A stretch of DNA of 64,000 bases from a virus, in the IMG/VR virus record IMGVR_UViG_3300044691_000535, positions 1-64,000 of that record. The stretch is one strand, 5' to 3'. The translations under genes were made by a program, and so were the position numbers. The notes beneath the pieces were generated by a model. That model worked only from the letters and a program-made list of their open reading frames with translations, had not been told where the DNA came from and made no database searches. Of this stretch, positions 49,145-57,428 are shown piece after piece (positions within the stretch are counted from its first letter, which is position 1; every line of letters begins with the position of its first letter).

Positions 49145-50800
49145 TTGACCGTCAAAAGTATCGTCGACGTCGAGATGCGGACGGCCCAATGGGACGAATA
49201 CCAAGCTAACTTCCAGAAGTATCAGGCCCAGGTTGAGAAGAATCCGTCGCTATGGGCCAAGTCGGGCAAAGAGCTAAAGAACGTCGCGTCCGGCTTCCAG
49301 AAAGTGGTCGCCGGCATGTTCGTCCAGACCCAACTCAACCGCGAGATGGGCGAGGCGCACAAAAATCAGGCGAAGCACCTGACGCAATCCGAGAAGCTCT
49401 GGACCTCGATCTCGAAATCCGCTAAGTCAGTCTCCTCCAGCATCCTAGGTGCGACGCGCTCGCTGCTGCATTGGACGCGCATTCTCACCGAAATAGGCGG
49501 CTTTCTCGGCGCTGGCGGTCTGTGGGGCATCGATCGCATCGCAGGCGGGGTGGCCAACCAACGTCAATCGGCCATGGGCCTCGGGATGTCGATTGGGGGC
49601 CAGTCAGCCTTCAAAACCTACTTCGAGCGGCTGGGGGATCCGAACCAGTTTCTCGACATGGTCAACCAGATTGAGACCGATCCGCGCGCCTGGGCTGGCG
49701 CGGCGCTGGGCGTAGCTAAGACGGGCAATGCGGACCGAGACTCCATTGCGCTGCTGAAGTCCATGCGCGCGCACGCGTTGGCGACGCCGACCTCGCAACT
49801 AGGCTTGATGGACACGCAGTACGGTACGAAGGTCGGTGAGGAGTACTGGCGGCGGTTGAAAGACACGCCCACGGAAGAATTCAACAAACTCATTCAGCAG
49901 TATCAGGCCAACCAGGGCCAGATGCAGATTCCGAACGCGGGCGCATGGCAGGGGCTCAAGACGCAACTCGGCGCCAACTGGAACAAGGTTGGGGCGGCAT
50001 TCGACACGCGACTCGGCGAACTGGCACCCAACCTGAGCAAGCTCAGCGATAGCTTCACGAAGCTCGCGATTGCCGTGATCAACAGTCCTGAGATCGAGAA
50101 GGGACTGACTGCAGTAGGCAAGTGGATGGACAAGGTGTCTGATGTAGTCGGTAGCCCCGGATTCATCGATAAAGTCGAACAGTTCATATTTGACTTCGGT
50201 GAGGGCGTCAGCAAGTTTGTCGATGGCATCGAGCGCGTGGCCGCGGCGATTCAGAAGATCGCGAGCTATCTGCCCGGTTACGACAGCGGCGCGGGCGCAT
50301 CGGGCACGAAAGGGCGGTATTTCGACAAGCTCTCCACGCTGGAATCAAACTCGAATCTGAAGAAAGGTCTGTTGGGTTACCAGTTCCAACGTGAGTCTGG
50401 TGGCTCGTTCAATCCGGCTGACAACAAAGGCCACGTCGGCGCCTTTCAGTTTGACCCGGCGACGGCTGACTGGCTCAACAAGAAGTATCACAAGCATCTG
50501 GACCCGCGTAATCCTGAGCAGGCGGCGATCCTGGCGGACTACTACGACGAGTACCTGTCGCAAAAATATGGCGGCGATACGGGGAAGATGATCGCGGGTT
50601 GGAATTATGGAGAAGGGCGCCTCGATGCCTTGATGAAGAAGCACCCGAAAGACTGGGGTAAATACTTGCCGCAAGAGACGAAGGATTACATCAGCGGCGC
50701 CCCGCAGAATCTGAATGCGCACGCTCCAGGACTCGTGATCAGAATGGAGAATGCAACGGGCGGCTCTGCGATTGCGTCCGCGAGCGCGTTGCCGCACTAA
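49145..50800 (+). CDS. Tape measure protein with C-terminal lytic transglycosylase domain
   Basis: 551 residues from TTG 49145 (GAGGAG 8 bases upstream). Residues 1-380 are helical with a hydrophobic Gly-rich patch (LTEIGGFLGAGGLWGIDRIA), as in tape measures. From about 400 the SLT motif QRESGGSFNPADNKGHVGAF gives catalytic Glu, and MIAGWNYGEGRLDAL the second SLT element. It would set a short tail length and locally cut peptidoglycan at injection. Confidence 0.82.
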   Translation: MTVKSIVDVEMRTAQWDEYQANFQKYQAQVEKNPSLWAKSGKELKNVASGFQKVVAGMFVQTQLNREMGEAHKNQAKHLTQSEKLWTSISKSAKSVSSSILGATRSLLHWTRILTEIGGFLGAGGLWGIDRIAGGVANQRQSAMGLGMSIGGQSAFKTYFERLGDPNQFLDMVNQIETDPRAWAGAALGVAKTGNADRDSIALLKSMRAHALATPTSQLGLMDTQYGTKVGEEYWRRLKDTPTEEFNKLIQQYQANQGQMQIPNAGAWQGLKTQLGANWNKVGAAFDTRLGELAPNLSKLSDSFTKLAIAVINSPEIEKGLTAVGKWMDKVSDVVGSPGFIDKVEQFIFDFGEGVSKFVDGIERVAAAIQKIASYLPGYDSGAGASGTKGRYFDKLSTLESNSNLKKGLLGYQFQRESGGSFNPADNKGHVGAFQFDPATADWLNKKYHKHLDPRNPEQAAILADYYDEYLSQKYGGDTGKMIAGWNYGEGRLDALMKKHPKDWGKYLPQETKDYISGAPQNLNAHAPGLVIRMENATGGSAIASASALPH

Positions 50801-50803
50801 ATC

Positions 50804-51583
50804 ATGGCCAGCAACGCCAGTCGGACCGCGTGGGCCATAGCGTTCCAGAAGACCCCCATCCTCTTGACACGCGGCATCGCCACTAATCTCCCCGGCGGCA
50901 TCCTGCCAATTGTGGCGCTCACGGAGGCCGCCAATTTCGCGACGGGACTTCTCCAGGGAAAAATCAACATCGACCTGGACAACTTCTTCGCGAACTGGAA
51001 GCCGATGCCGGGTTCGGCTCTGATCTCATTTCAAGCCGCTACCTACCCATTCGCGAATCAGGCGATAGCTGCGAACGCGATCATCTCGCAGCCACTGCCA
51101 ATCTCGATGCTGATGACGTGCCCAGCGCAGTTACCGCCCGCGAGCGGGAATGTGCAGCTCGCGCCCACATTGCCGGGCCAGACCGCGCTCGCTCAGAAGA
51201 GCGGCGGCTATCCCGGCAAGCTCGCGGTCATTACGGCCTTGCAGACCACGCTGGCGCTGCACAGCGGCCTCGGCGGTACGTATTCGGTCATGACGCCGTC
51301 GTTCATCTACACCGACTGTCTGCTGCTCAACATGCGCGATGTGTCAGGCGGCGAGAGTCAGCAGGTGCAGTACACGTACCAGTTTGACTTCCTGCAGCCG
51401 CTGGTGTCGCTCGCTTCCGCGCAGTCGGCGCTGAATAGCTTGATGCAGAAGCTCACCAATAACACACCGATTTCCGGCGCGACCAATACGCCTCTACCGA
51501 CCGCGTTGCCCTCCAGCATTCCGTCGCCTCTGGTGGCGAGCTATCCGAGCGTGCAGGGCATCACGGGACCGAGCGCGTTCTGA
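50804..51583 (+). CDS. Baseplate/tail protein
   Basis: 259 residues, beta-rich with a Pro/Ser-rich C-terminus (LPTALPSSIPSPLVASYPSV). Starts 3 bases after the tape measure and overlaps the next ATG. The position corresponds to the baseplate/hub entry gene of myophages. No motif decides the role. Confidence 0.6.
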   Translation: MASNASRTAWAIAFQKTPILLTRGIATNLPGGILPIVALTEAANFATGLLQGKINIDLDNFFANWKPMPGSALISFQAATYPFANQAIAANAIISQPLPISMLMTCPAQLPPASGNVQLAPTLPGQTALAQKSGGYPGKLAVITALQTTLALHSGLGGTYSVMTPSFIYTDCLLLNMRDVSGGESQQVQYTYQFDFLQPLVSLASAQSALNSLMQKLTNNTPISGATNTPLPTALPSSIPSPLVASYPSVQGITGPSAF

Positions 51584-52062
51584 TGAGCACGTTCGTTGAC
51601 TTCGCGCCCAACCTGCTCGCGCCGTTTCAGTTTCAGCCGACGTTGGCGAACGGCCAGCAGTATCTCGTGACCGTGCCGTGGAACGAATTTGGGCAGCGCT
51701 ATTACATCAACGTGACAGACCTGTCGGGCAACCCGATCCTGTACCGCGGATTGTCGGCGACCGGTCCGACACTACAGGCGTTGCTGGTGTGGAATGAGGG
51801 CGTGGTGACCGCGACCATGCAATTACCGCACAACGTGCCGATCGCCTCGGTGGCCAATATTCGCATCACCGGTGATAACGGATTTGACGGGGTCTACCAG
51901 GCGCTTTCAACGGGACCTAGCACGCTGACCTATCCGTTGCTGGTCAATCCGCAGGAGGCGTTGCCCATTTCGGGGAAGGTCAACTTCGATTTGGATTTGT
52001 TGGCAGGGTACGGGATTGGGTTCCTCGTTTGGCACGAGGACACTGGCCAGTTCGAATTCTGA
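51583..52062 (+). CDS. Baseplate-region protein with Ig-like insert
   Basis: 159 residues. Residues about 75-130 (VTATMQLPHNVPIASVANIR, DGVYQALSTGPSTLTYPLL) repeat the beta-sandwich insert of the sheath, which has NGLVRATVTGANTLTYALL. Otherwise a small beta protein with GYGIGFLVWHEDTGQFEF end. Probably a baseplate component. Confidence 0.6.
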   Translation: MSTFVDFAPNLLAPFQFQPTLANGQQYLVTVPWNEFGQRYYINVTDLSGNPILYRGLSATGPTLQALLVWNEGVVTATMQLPHNVPIASVANIRITGDNGFDGVYQALSTGPSTLTYPLLVNPQEALPISGKVNFDLDLLAGYGIGFLVWHEDTGQFEF

Positions 52063-52063
52063 C

Positions 52064-53158
52064 ATGCGCTATTACTCGATATTGTTGTCGGACCCCATCA
52101 CCGGGAATGTCTACCAGATAAACCAGAAGGGCGACGGCTTCACGCTGAAAGCGGGCGGTGCGTTTACCTTCGCGAGCACCACCACGGGCGGTGTCAGTGG
52201 TGGCACGATTCTAGGGGCTCTCAATGTCGGGTTCGATATTCCGGCCGCTCCGTTCAACCAGCCACAAGGCCAAGCGCGCTTAAAGATTTGGGGCGTGGGG
52301 CTGAACATGATCAGCCAGTCAGCCAACTTCAACCCGAATCCGCTGGCCACTCCGTACAAGCCGGGAGCCAACATTTCGATCAGCGCCGGCATGCAGAAAG
52401 GCTTGCCGCTGGCCAATCCCGCACAGGCCGGGCTGCTCGTGCAAGGGACCGTCTTCCAAGCGTGGGGTAACTGGCAACTGACCGAGCAGACGTTGGAGTT
52501 CCTCTTCAATCCCGGCTCCATGCAGCAGAACCAGCAAATCCAATGGAAGTGGCCGGCCGGGATGCCACTCGCAACCGCACTGCAGACCACGTTCCAACAG
52601 GCGTTCTCTCAATACAAGCTTGTGGTCGATCCTGCAAATATCACGATTGCACCCGATATCCAGCAGGCGAGTGAAGAAAGCGGCACGTACGACAACATTT
52701 TTCAGTTTGCGGCCTACATTCAGGATCGCAGCCAGACCATTGGCGCACAGACCCACGGCAGCGATTACTCAGGCGTGCTCATTACCATTACGGGAAACTC
52801 GATCTTCGCCTACGACAGTTTGAATCCACGCAAGACGATCACGCTGAATTTTCAGGACCTCATCGGGCAGCCGACATGGGTTGAGCCTAGAACGATCAGC
52901 TTCAAGACCGTGCTGCGTTCGGATATCGCGATCGGCAACCTGATTAAATTCCCGGTGGATAGTCAAGGCCAGCCCGTCATCGTGGCGCCGTACGCGCTGA
53001 CGAGTCAGGCGGCAGCAACGCCCGGATTCCCTGCTCGCAGCCAGACCGCCTTTCAAGGCCAGTTCAGCGTCAGCCGAGTCCAACACTTCGCCAATTTCCG
53101 CCAGGCTGATGCGGATAGTTGGGTCACCGCTTTCGAGGCTGTCTCGCTGACCACGTAA
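52064..53158 (+). CDS. Baseplate hub-like protein
   Basis: 364 residues from ATG 52064. Large beta-rich protein (ILGALNVGFDIPAAPFNQP, GQARLKIWGVGL) with SVSRVQHFANFRQADADSW near the end. Size and position before the spike gene match gpD/gp27-type hubs, which bind the tube end and the central spike. Confidence 0.65.
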   Translation: MRYYSILLSDPITGNVYQINQKGDGFTLKAGGAFTFASTTTGGVSGGTILGALNVGFDIPAAPFNQPQGQARLKIWGVGLNMISQSANFNPNPLATPYKPGANISISAGMQKGLPLANPAQAGLLVQGTVFQAWGNWQLTEQTLEFLFNPGSMQQNQQIQWKWPAGMPLATALQTTFQQAFSQYKLVVDPANITIAPDIQQASEESGTYDNIFQFAAYIQDRSQTIGAQTHGSDYSGVLITITGNSIFAYDSLNPRKTITLNFQDLIGQPTWVEPRTISFKTVLRSDIAIGNLIKFPVDSQGQPVIVAPYALTSQAAATPGFPARSQTAFQGQFSVSRVQHFANFRQADADSWVTAFEAVSLTT

Positions 53159-53171
53159 TGAGGGCCTGATT

Positions 53172-53837
53172 TTGTCTGACGCGCAGAAAATACCGTTCCT
53201 CAAGAGCATGAACGCGTTCGCGCAGCAGAAGGCTGTGGACGAGATCATGAAGCGAGGACAGGCGCTGCCGGGCAAAGTCGTGGCCGTAGAAGGCGCGATT
53301 GTGACGGTGAACTTTCAGGTGACCGGGCTCGTGGCACCTAATGTCACCATGCCACTGTTTGGACCGGAGTACATCCGGTACCCCATACAAGTGGGCGATT
53401 TGGGCGTCGCATTTCCGGCGGCCGTATACCTGGGTGGCGTGTCGGGATTGGGTGGCGGAACGGCTGATACCTCGTTACGAGGGAATCTTTCGACGCTGGT
53501 GTTTTTCCCGATCGGCAATACCAACTGGGCGACGCCCCCCGGTAGTGATGCCAACACGCTCGCGCTCTACGGAAAGCTGGCGCTGTTGCTGCTCGATTCA
53601 CTCGCCGGACATGGCAGCCTGAAACTCACCGCCTCCGGCATCACGCTCACCTTCGGTAGTGGCAGTCTGACGATGAACAGCAGCGGCGTCACCCTGGCCT
53701 TCGGGAGCCACAGCATCGTGATCACCTCTTCAGGGGTCACGCTCGGGCCCGATACGACGATTGATGCAAAGAGTTTCCTGCCGCACGAGCACAGTGGAGT
53801 GCAGGCCGGTGGAAGCAACACGGGCGGGGTGGTGTGA
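53172..53837 (+). CDS. Baseplate central spike (gpV/gp45-like)
   Basis: 221 residues from TTG 53172. Residues 30-110 look like an OB-fold (GKVVAVEGAIVTVNFQVTG, YPIQVGDLGVAFPAAVYLGG). Then strands of a triangular beta-helix (TASGITLTFGSGSLTMNSSG) repeat about every 12 residues, ending with HEHSGVQ. The HxH motif near the tip is where P2/phi92-type spikes bind an iron ion. Punctures the outer membrane. Confidence 0.78.
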   Translation: MSDAQKIPFLKSMNAFAQQKAVDEIMKRGQALPGKVVAVEGAIVTVNFQVTGLVAPNVTMPLFGPEYIRYPIQVGDLGVAFPAAVYLGGVSGLGGGTADTSLRGNLSTLVFFPIGNTNWATPPGSDANTLALYGKLALLLLDSLAGHGSLKLTASGITLTFGSGSLTMNSSGVTLAFGSHSIVITSSGVTLGPDTTIDAKSFLPHEHSGVQAGGSNTGGVV

Positions 53838-54184
53838 TGCGCGTCTATGGGCGCGCGATGGTCAATGGCGTGTTGACTTGGCTGGTCGTAGAGACCGACG
53901 CTAACGGGGACAGCAGTCTCGTCTACGTCACTGCACTGTGCCAATGTCTGAAACTCTCCACGAACGAAAGTCCTTTCTGGAGCACCTCGGGCATACCCGC
54001 CGCGCAAAGTGTCATCCAGCAGGTCGCTCCTGACTACTACGTAACCCTCACGCAGCAAGCCTTCGCCGGCTACTTCGCCTCGCTTGTGATCAGCCGATTG
54101 AACAACCCGACACCGACTTACCAGGTGTCCATCGTGACCAAGCAGGGTGCCGTCATTAACGCCAGCATTCCGATTCCGACATGA
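53837..54184 (+). CDS. Baseplate wedge-like protein
   Basis: 115 residues from ATG 53837 (overlaps the spike stop). Small alpha/beta protein with YYVTLTQQAFAGYFASLVIS. Placed between spike and gpJ-like genes, as gp25/W-type wedge proteins are. ATGA overlap with the next gene. Confidence 0.6.
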   Translation: MRVYGRAMVNGVLTWLVVETDANGDSSLVYVTALCQCLKLSTNESPFWSTSGIPAAQSVIQQVAPDYYVTLTQQAFAGYFASLVISRLNNPTPTYQVSIVTKQGAVINASIPIPT

Positions 54185-55395
54185 GCAGTTTCGACTTCCC
54201 CGTGATCCTGGGCGCGAACGGTCTGCAGCCGCAGGACCCGACTTCGCTCAAGGATCAGCTGCTGGCGAATGTGGCGGCCACCAATCCCGGCTACACCGCC
54301 AACCTCCCCGGCATCCTGATCGAGGACGTCAGCAGCACCGATGTGGCGGCCATCGTGCTGTGCGATCAGGCCAAAGTCGAGCTCGTCAATTCGCTGACCC
54401 CCAATGGCGCGAACGAGTTTTTGCTCGGACAGCTCGGCACGATCTACTTAGGCGAGGGCGCGCCCGGCAAGCCCACCAATACCAGCGTGCTGGTTGTGTT
54501 CACGGGCACCGTGGGTTACGTGATCCCCAACGGCATGCTGGTCTCCGACGGCACCAATACGTATCAGGTGCAGGGCGGCGGGGTTATAGCCGGCGGTGGC
54601 AGTTCCTCGCCCATCAATGCTATCGCGGTGCAGAGCGGCTCGTTCGGTGTGGCAGCCAATACGGTCAACCAGATCCAGACCTCCGTTCCTTCGAGTGTCA
54701 GTTTAACGGTCAACAACCCGATCGCCGGCACCCCCGCCGGCCAGACCGAAACGTGGTCGTCCTTTCGCGCCCGCGTGCTGCAGGCGGGACTCGTGGCTTG
54801 CTCGAGCAGCGCGCGCGGCATTAAAACGCTCGTCGGTCTCGTGACCGGGGTGCAGCCCAATCTGATCTCCGTGCGACTCGCGTCCGGCGGTTTCGAGGTC
54901 ATCGTGGGCGGCGGCGATCCTTATCAGGTCGCCTACGCCATTTTCTCGGCCGTCGACAATCCGGCCGCCTTGCAGGGCTCAGCCACCACGATCCGCAATG
55001 TGACGGTCTCGCTGATCGACCCGCCGAACACCTACAACATCATTCGCGTCAATCCCCCGCAGCAGGTGGTCACGCTGACAGCGACCTGGAACACGGTGCT
55101 TACCAGTTTCACGGGCGGCGGCGCCTTTGCAAGCCTGGTGCAGCCGGCGCTGGTCGCGTACCTCAACTCGATTCCGGCGGGCCAGCCCATCAACATCCTC
55201 GAGATTAACCAACTCTTTCAGCAGGCGATTGCTTCCGTACTGGATCCGACCTTGCTCACGCGACTCGTCTTTTCAGTCGACATCAACGGGACACCGACGT
55301 CGCCCACGAGTGGCACCTATGCGATCCCCGGAGATCCAGAAAGCTACTTCTTTACGGCAGTAGATGGCAGCGGTATCACGGTGGTGCAGGGCTGA
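54181..55395 (+). CDS. Baseplate J-like protein
   Basis: 404 residues. The N-terminal NPGYTANLPGILIEDVSSTD and NGANEFLLGQLGTIYLGE, central GYVIPNGMLVSDGTNTYQVQ and ETWSSFRARVLQAGL are standard baseplate J (P2 gpJ, gp6-like) signatures. It forms the outer baseplate ring that triggers contraction. Confidence 0.85.
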   Translation: MSSFDFPVILGANGLQPQDPTSLKDQLLANVAATNPGYTANLPGILIEDVSSTDVAAIVLCDQAKVELVNSLTPNGANEFLLGQLGTIYLGEGAPGKPTNTSVLVVFTGTVGYVIPNGMLVSDGTNTYQVQGGGVIAGGGSSSPINAIAVQSGSFGVAANTVNQIQTSVPSSVSLTVNNPIAGTPAGQTETWSSFRARVLQAGLVACSSSARGIKTLVGLVTGVQPNLISVRLASGGFEVIVGGGDPYQVAYAIFSAVDNPAALQGSATTIRNVTVSLIDPPNTYNIIRVNPPQQVVTLTATWNTVLTSFTGGGAFASLVQPALVAYLNSIPAGQPINILEINQLFQQAIASVLDPTLLTRLVFSVDINGTPTSPTSGTYAIPGDPESYFFTAVDGSGITVVQG

Positions 55396-55398
55396 TCG

Positions 55399-56433
55399 AT
55401 GCTGGCGACCACGCTCAAATCATACGTCTACCAGGAGTATGCGGACGACGATGATTTGCAGGCCTTTGCAGGCGCCTACAACGGCGCCACGCAGGCGTAC
55501 GTCGATTGGTTCAATCAGGTAGGTCTACCCTACTATCCGGGCCTGACGGGTCCCTTGCTCAACTGGGTGGCCGAGGGGCTCTATGGGTTGAAGCGCAACT
55601 CGCTAGCCTCGCCGTTCTCGCCCGCCTTGGGGCCGCCCAATACGTTCGCGCCCAATACCCTGGTGCCCAATGGGTACACACCTTCGAGCCAGACGTTCTA
55701 CACCCTTAGCGATGATGTCTTTCAGCGCATTCTCACCTGGGATTTATTCAAGGGCGACGGCAAGCGCTTTTCGATTCGCTGGCTCAAGCGCCGCATCATG
55801 CGGTTCATCTTAGGAACCAATGGCATCGATCCGCAGCCGGGCCAACCGGGGTTCGTGATCGGCACGGAGAATACCCAGGCCATCGGGGTGCTGATCTCCA
55901 CTTCGACGAACATCTGCACGGTCTCGATCAACCAGACCCTGCTGTCGGCGCTCGTGCAGGTGGACCCCGGCATCCTGAGTCTGTTCAAGTTGGCCTTTCA
56001 GGGCGCAGCGCTCGACCTGCCGGTGCAGTACACCTACGTCTGCAACATCATCAGCGCCTTCACAGCGCTGAGTGCTCCCAATATCCAGAGCAGTACGGAT
56101 TCCGCACTGTCGCAGACGACGGGCGTGGCGACGGCACTCGTCACGGGTGGCACGAGCTTTTACACCTACGCGTGGGTCTGGGCCAGTGGCGGCGCGGGGA
56201 TCACGATCAATTCCCCTTCTGCGGCCTCCACGAGCTTCAGCGCTTCAGGCCTCACGTGGGGGCAAACGGTCAGCGGACTGGCGCAGTGCACGGTCACCGA
56301 CACAGTCTCGAGTCTCACGGCGGTGGCGACCTGTCTGGTGACCATCAACTGCATACCGCCTCCCAGCATTCTGGCCGAGAACGTCAATTGGCTGCTCACT
56401 GAGTCCGGTATTCCGATCGTCCTGGAGCCTTGA
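55399..56433 (+). CDS. gpI-like baseplate/fibre-attachment protein with Ig-like C-terminus
   Basis: 344 residues. N-terminal two thirds (DDDLQAFAGAYNGATQAYVDWF, PLLNWVAEGLYGLKRN, FSIRWLKRRIMRFILG) follow gpI/DUF2612-type tail proteins encoded after J. The last 100 residues are a Thr/Ser-rich Ig-like domain (TYAWVWASGGAGITINSPSA). Probably anchors the fibres encoded next. Confidence 0.72.
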   Translation: MLATTLKSYVYQEYADDDDLQAFAGAYNGATQAYVDWFNQVGLPYYPGLTGPLLNWVAEGLYGLKRNSLASPFSPALGPPNTFAPNTLVPNGYTPSSQTFYTLSDDVFQRILTWDLFKGDGKRFSIRWLKRRIMRFILGTNGIDPQPGQPGFVIGTENTQAIGVLISTSTNICTVSINQTLLSALVQVDPGILSLFKLAFQGAALDLPVQYTYVCNIISAFTALSAPNIQSSTDSALSQTTGVATALVTGGTSFYTYAWVWASGGAGITINSPSAASTSFSASGLTWGQTVSGLAQCTVTDTVSSLTAVATCLVTINCIPPPSILAENVNWLLTESGIPIVLEP

Positions 56434-57416
56434 TGTCGATCCAACTATTCGCCAACAATCCCACGACGACGCTTGCCGCCAACATTACCTCCGGCTCTAC
56501 GAGCTTGCAGGTACAGACCGGGTCCGGCGCGCTGTTCCCCGTCATTGCCGGCGGCAGTGGCAATTGGTTCGTCCTGACGCTGATGAAAGCGGGCGCCCCG
56601 GCGACGCTCGAAATCGTCAGAGCGACCGCAACAGCCACCGATACATTCGCCATTGCGCGCGCGCAGGAAAGCACCGCCGCTCTTGCGTGGAATACGGGTG
56701 ATACGGTTGCGCTCCTGATCACAGCCGGTGCGCTGAACGGTTTCGTGCAGCCCGCGCAACTTCAGCAGCAGGGCGGTAGTTATGCGATCGATACGGGAGC
56801 CGCCAATGCGTATGTGGTGGGGCTGACGCCGGTACTCACCGCCCATGTCGTGGGCATGCCGATTCGCTGGATGGCCGCGCATGGCAGTGGTCCGGGCACC
56901 TGCACGTTCAATGATGGCGCCGGTGTCGGTTCGATGGTGGCGCAGATAGGCCCGTTGGCCCAGGGCATGATCACCGCAGGCGACATTTATACCTGTGTGT
57001 GGGATGGGGGCCGATTCCAACTCCTGAATCCGACGATCTACGCAAGCCGAGGGCAGTTCACCGGTATCCTCAGCGACGTGAGCGGCGCGGGCACGCTCAC
57101 CATCAATTGGTCTCGTGTGTTTGACATGGTGACGCTGTTCAATTCCACGAGTTGGGTCTCCAGCAGTACGAGCAACATCCTGTCGCTGACCAAGAGTGGT
57201 GGTTTTCCGCCCGACATCATCCCGGTGACGAGCAAAATTGTGTCCGCGTCAGGTTTGGCCTTTGAGGACAACAGCGTGGTCGGTGGATTTACGGTGGATG
57301 CGGAGATCTTCAACACAGGGTTCATCACGTTCTTTAAGAACGGCGGAGGCGTATGGACCGTTGGTGGCAGTAAGGGAATCAACGGCACCATGTGTATTAG
57401 TTACTCCGTGTCATAG
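56433..57416 (+). CDS. Tail fibre protein
   Basis: 327 residues from ATG 56433 (overlaps the preceding stop). SIQLFANNPTTTLAANITSG, FVLTLMKAG...ATLEIVRATATA is the common N-terminal phage tail-fibre domain. A Ser/Thr-rich middle and a C-terminal receptor-type domain (FTVDAEIFNTGFITFFKNGG) follow. Receptor binding role inferred. Confidence 0.7.
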   Translation: MSIQLFANNPTTTLAANITSGSTSLQVQTGSGALFPVIAGGSGNWFVLTLMKAGAPATLEIVRATATATDTFAIARAQESTAALAWNTGDTVALLITAGALNGFVQPAQLQQQGGSYAIDTGAANAYVVGLTPVLTAHVVGMPIRWMAAHGSGPGTCTFNDGAGVGSMVAQIGPLAQGMITAGDIYTCVWDGGRFQLLNPTIYASRGQFTGILSDVSGAGTLTINWSRVFDMVTLFNSTSWVSSSTSNILSLTKSGGFPPDIIPVTSKIVSASGLAFEDNSVVGGFTVDAEIFNTGFITFFKNGGGVWTVGGSKGINGTMCISYSVS

Positions 57417-57428
57417 GATCAACAACGC

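Noticed and set aside
49145-50800. Stand-alone endolysin instead of tape measure
   Set aside because: The transglycosylase domain is only the C-terminal third; the helical N-terminus and its place after the tail chaperones fit a tape measure.
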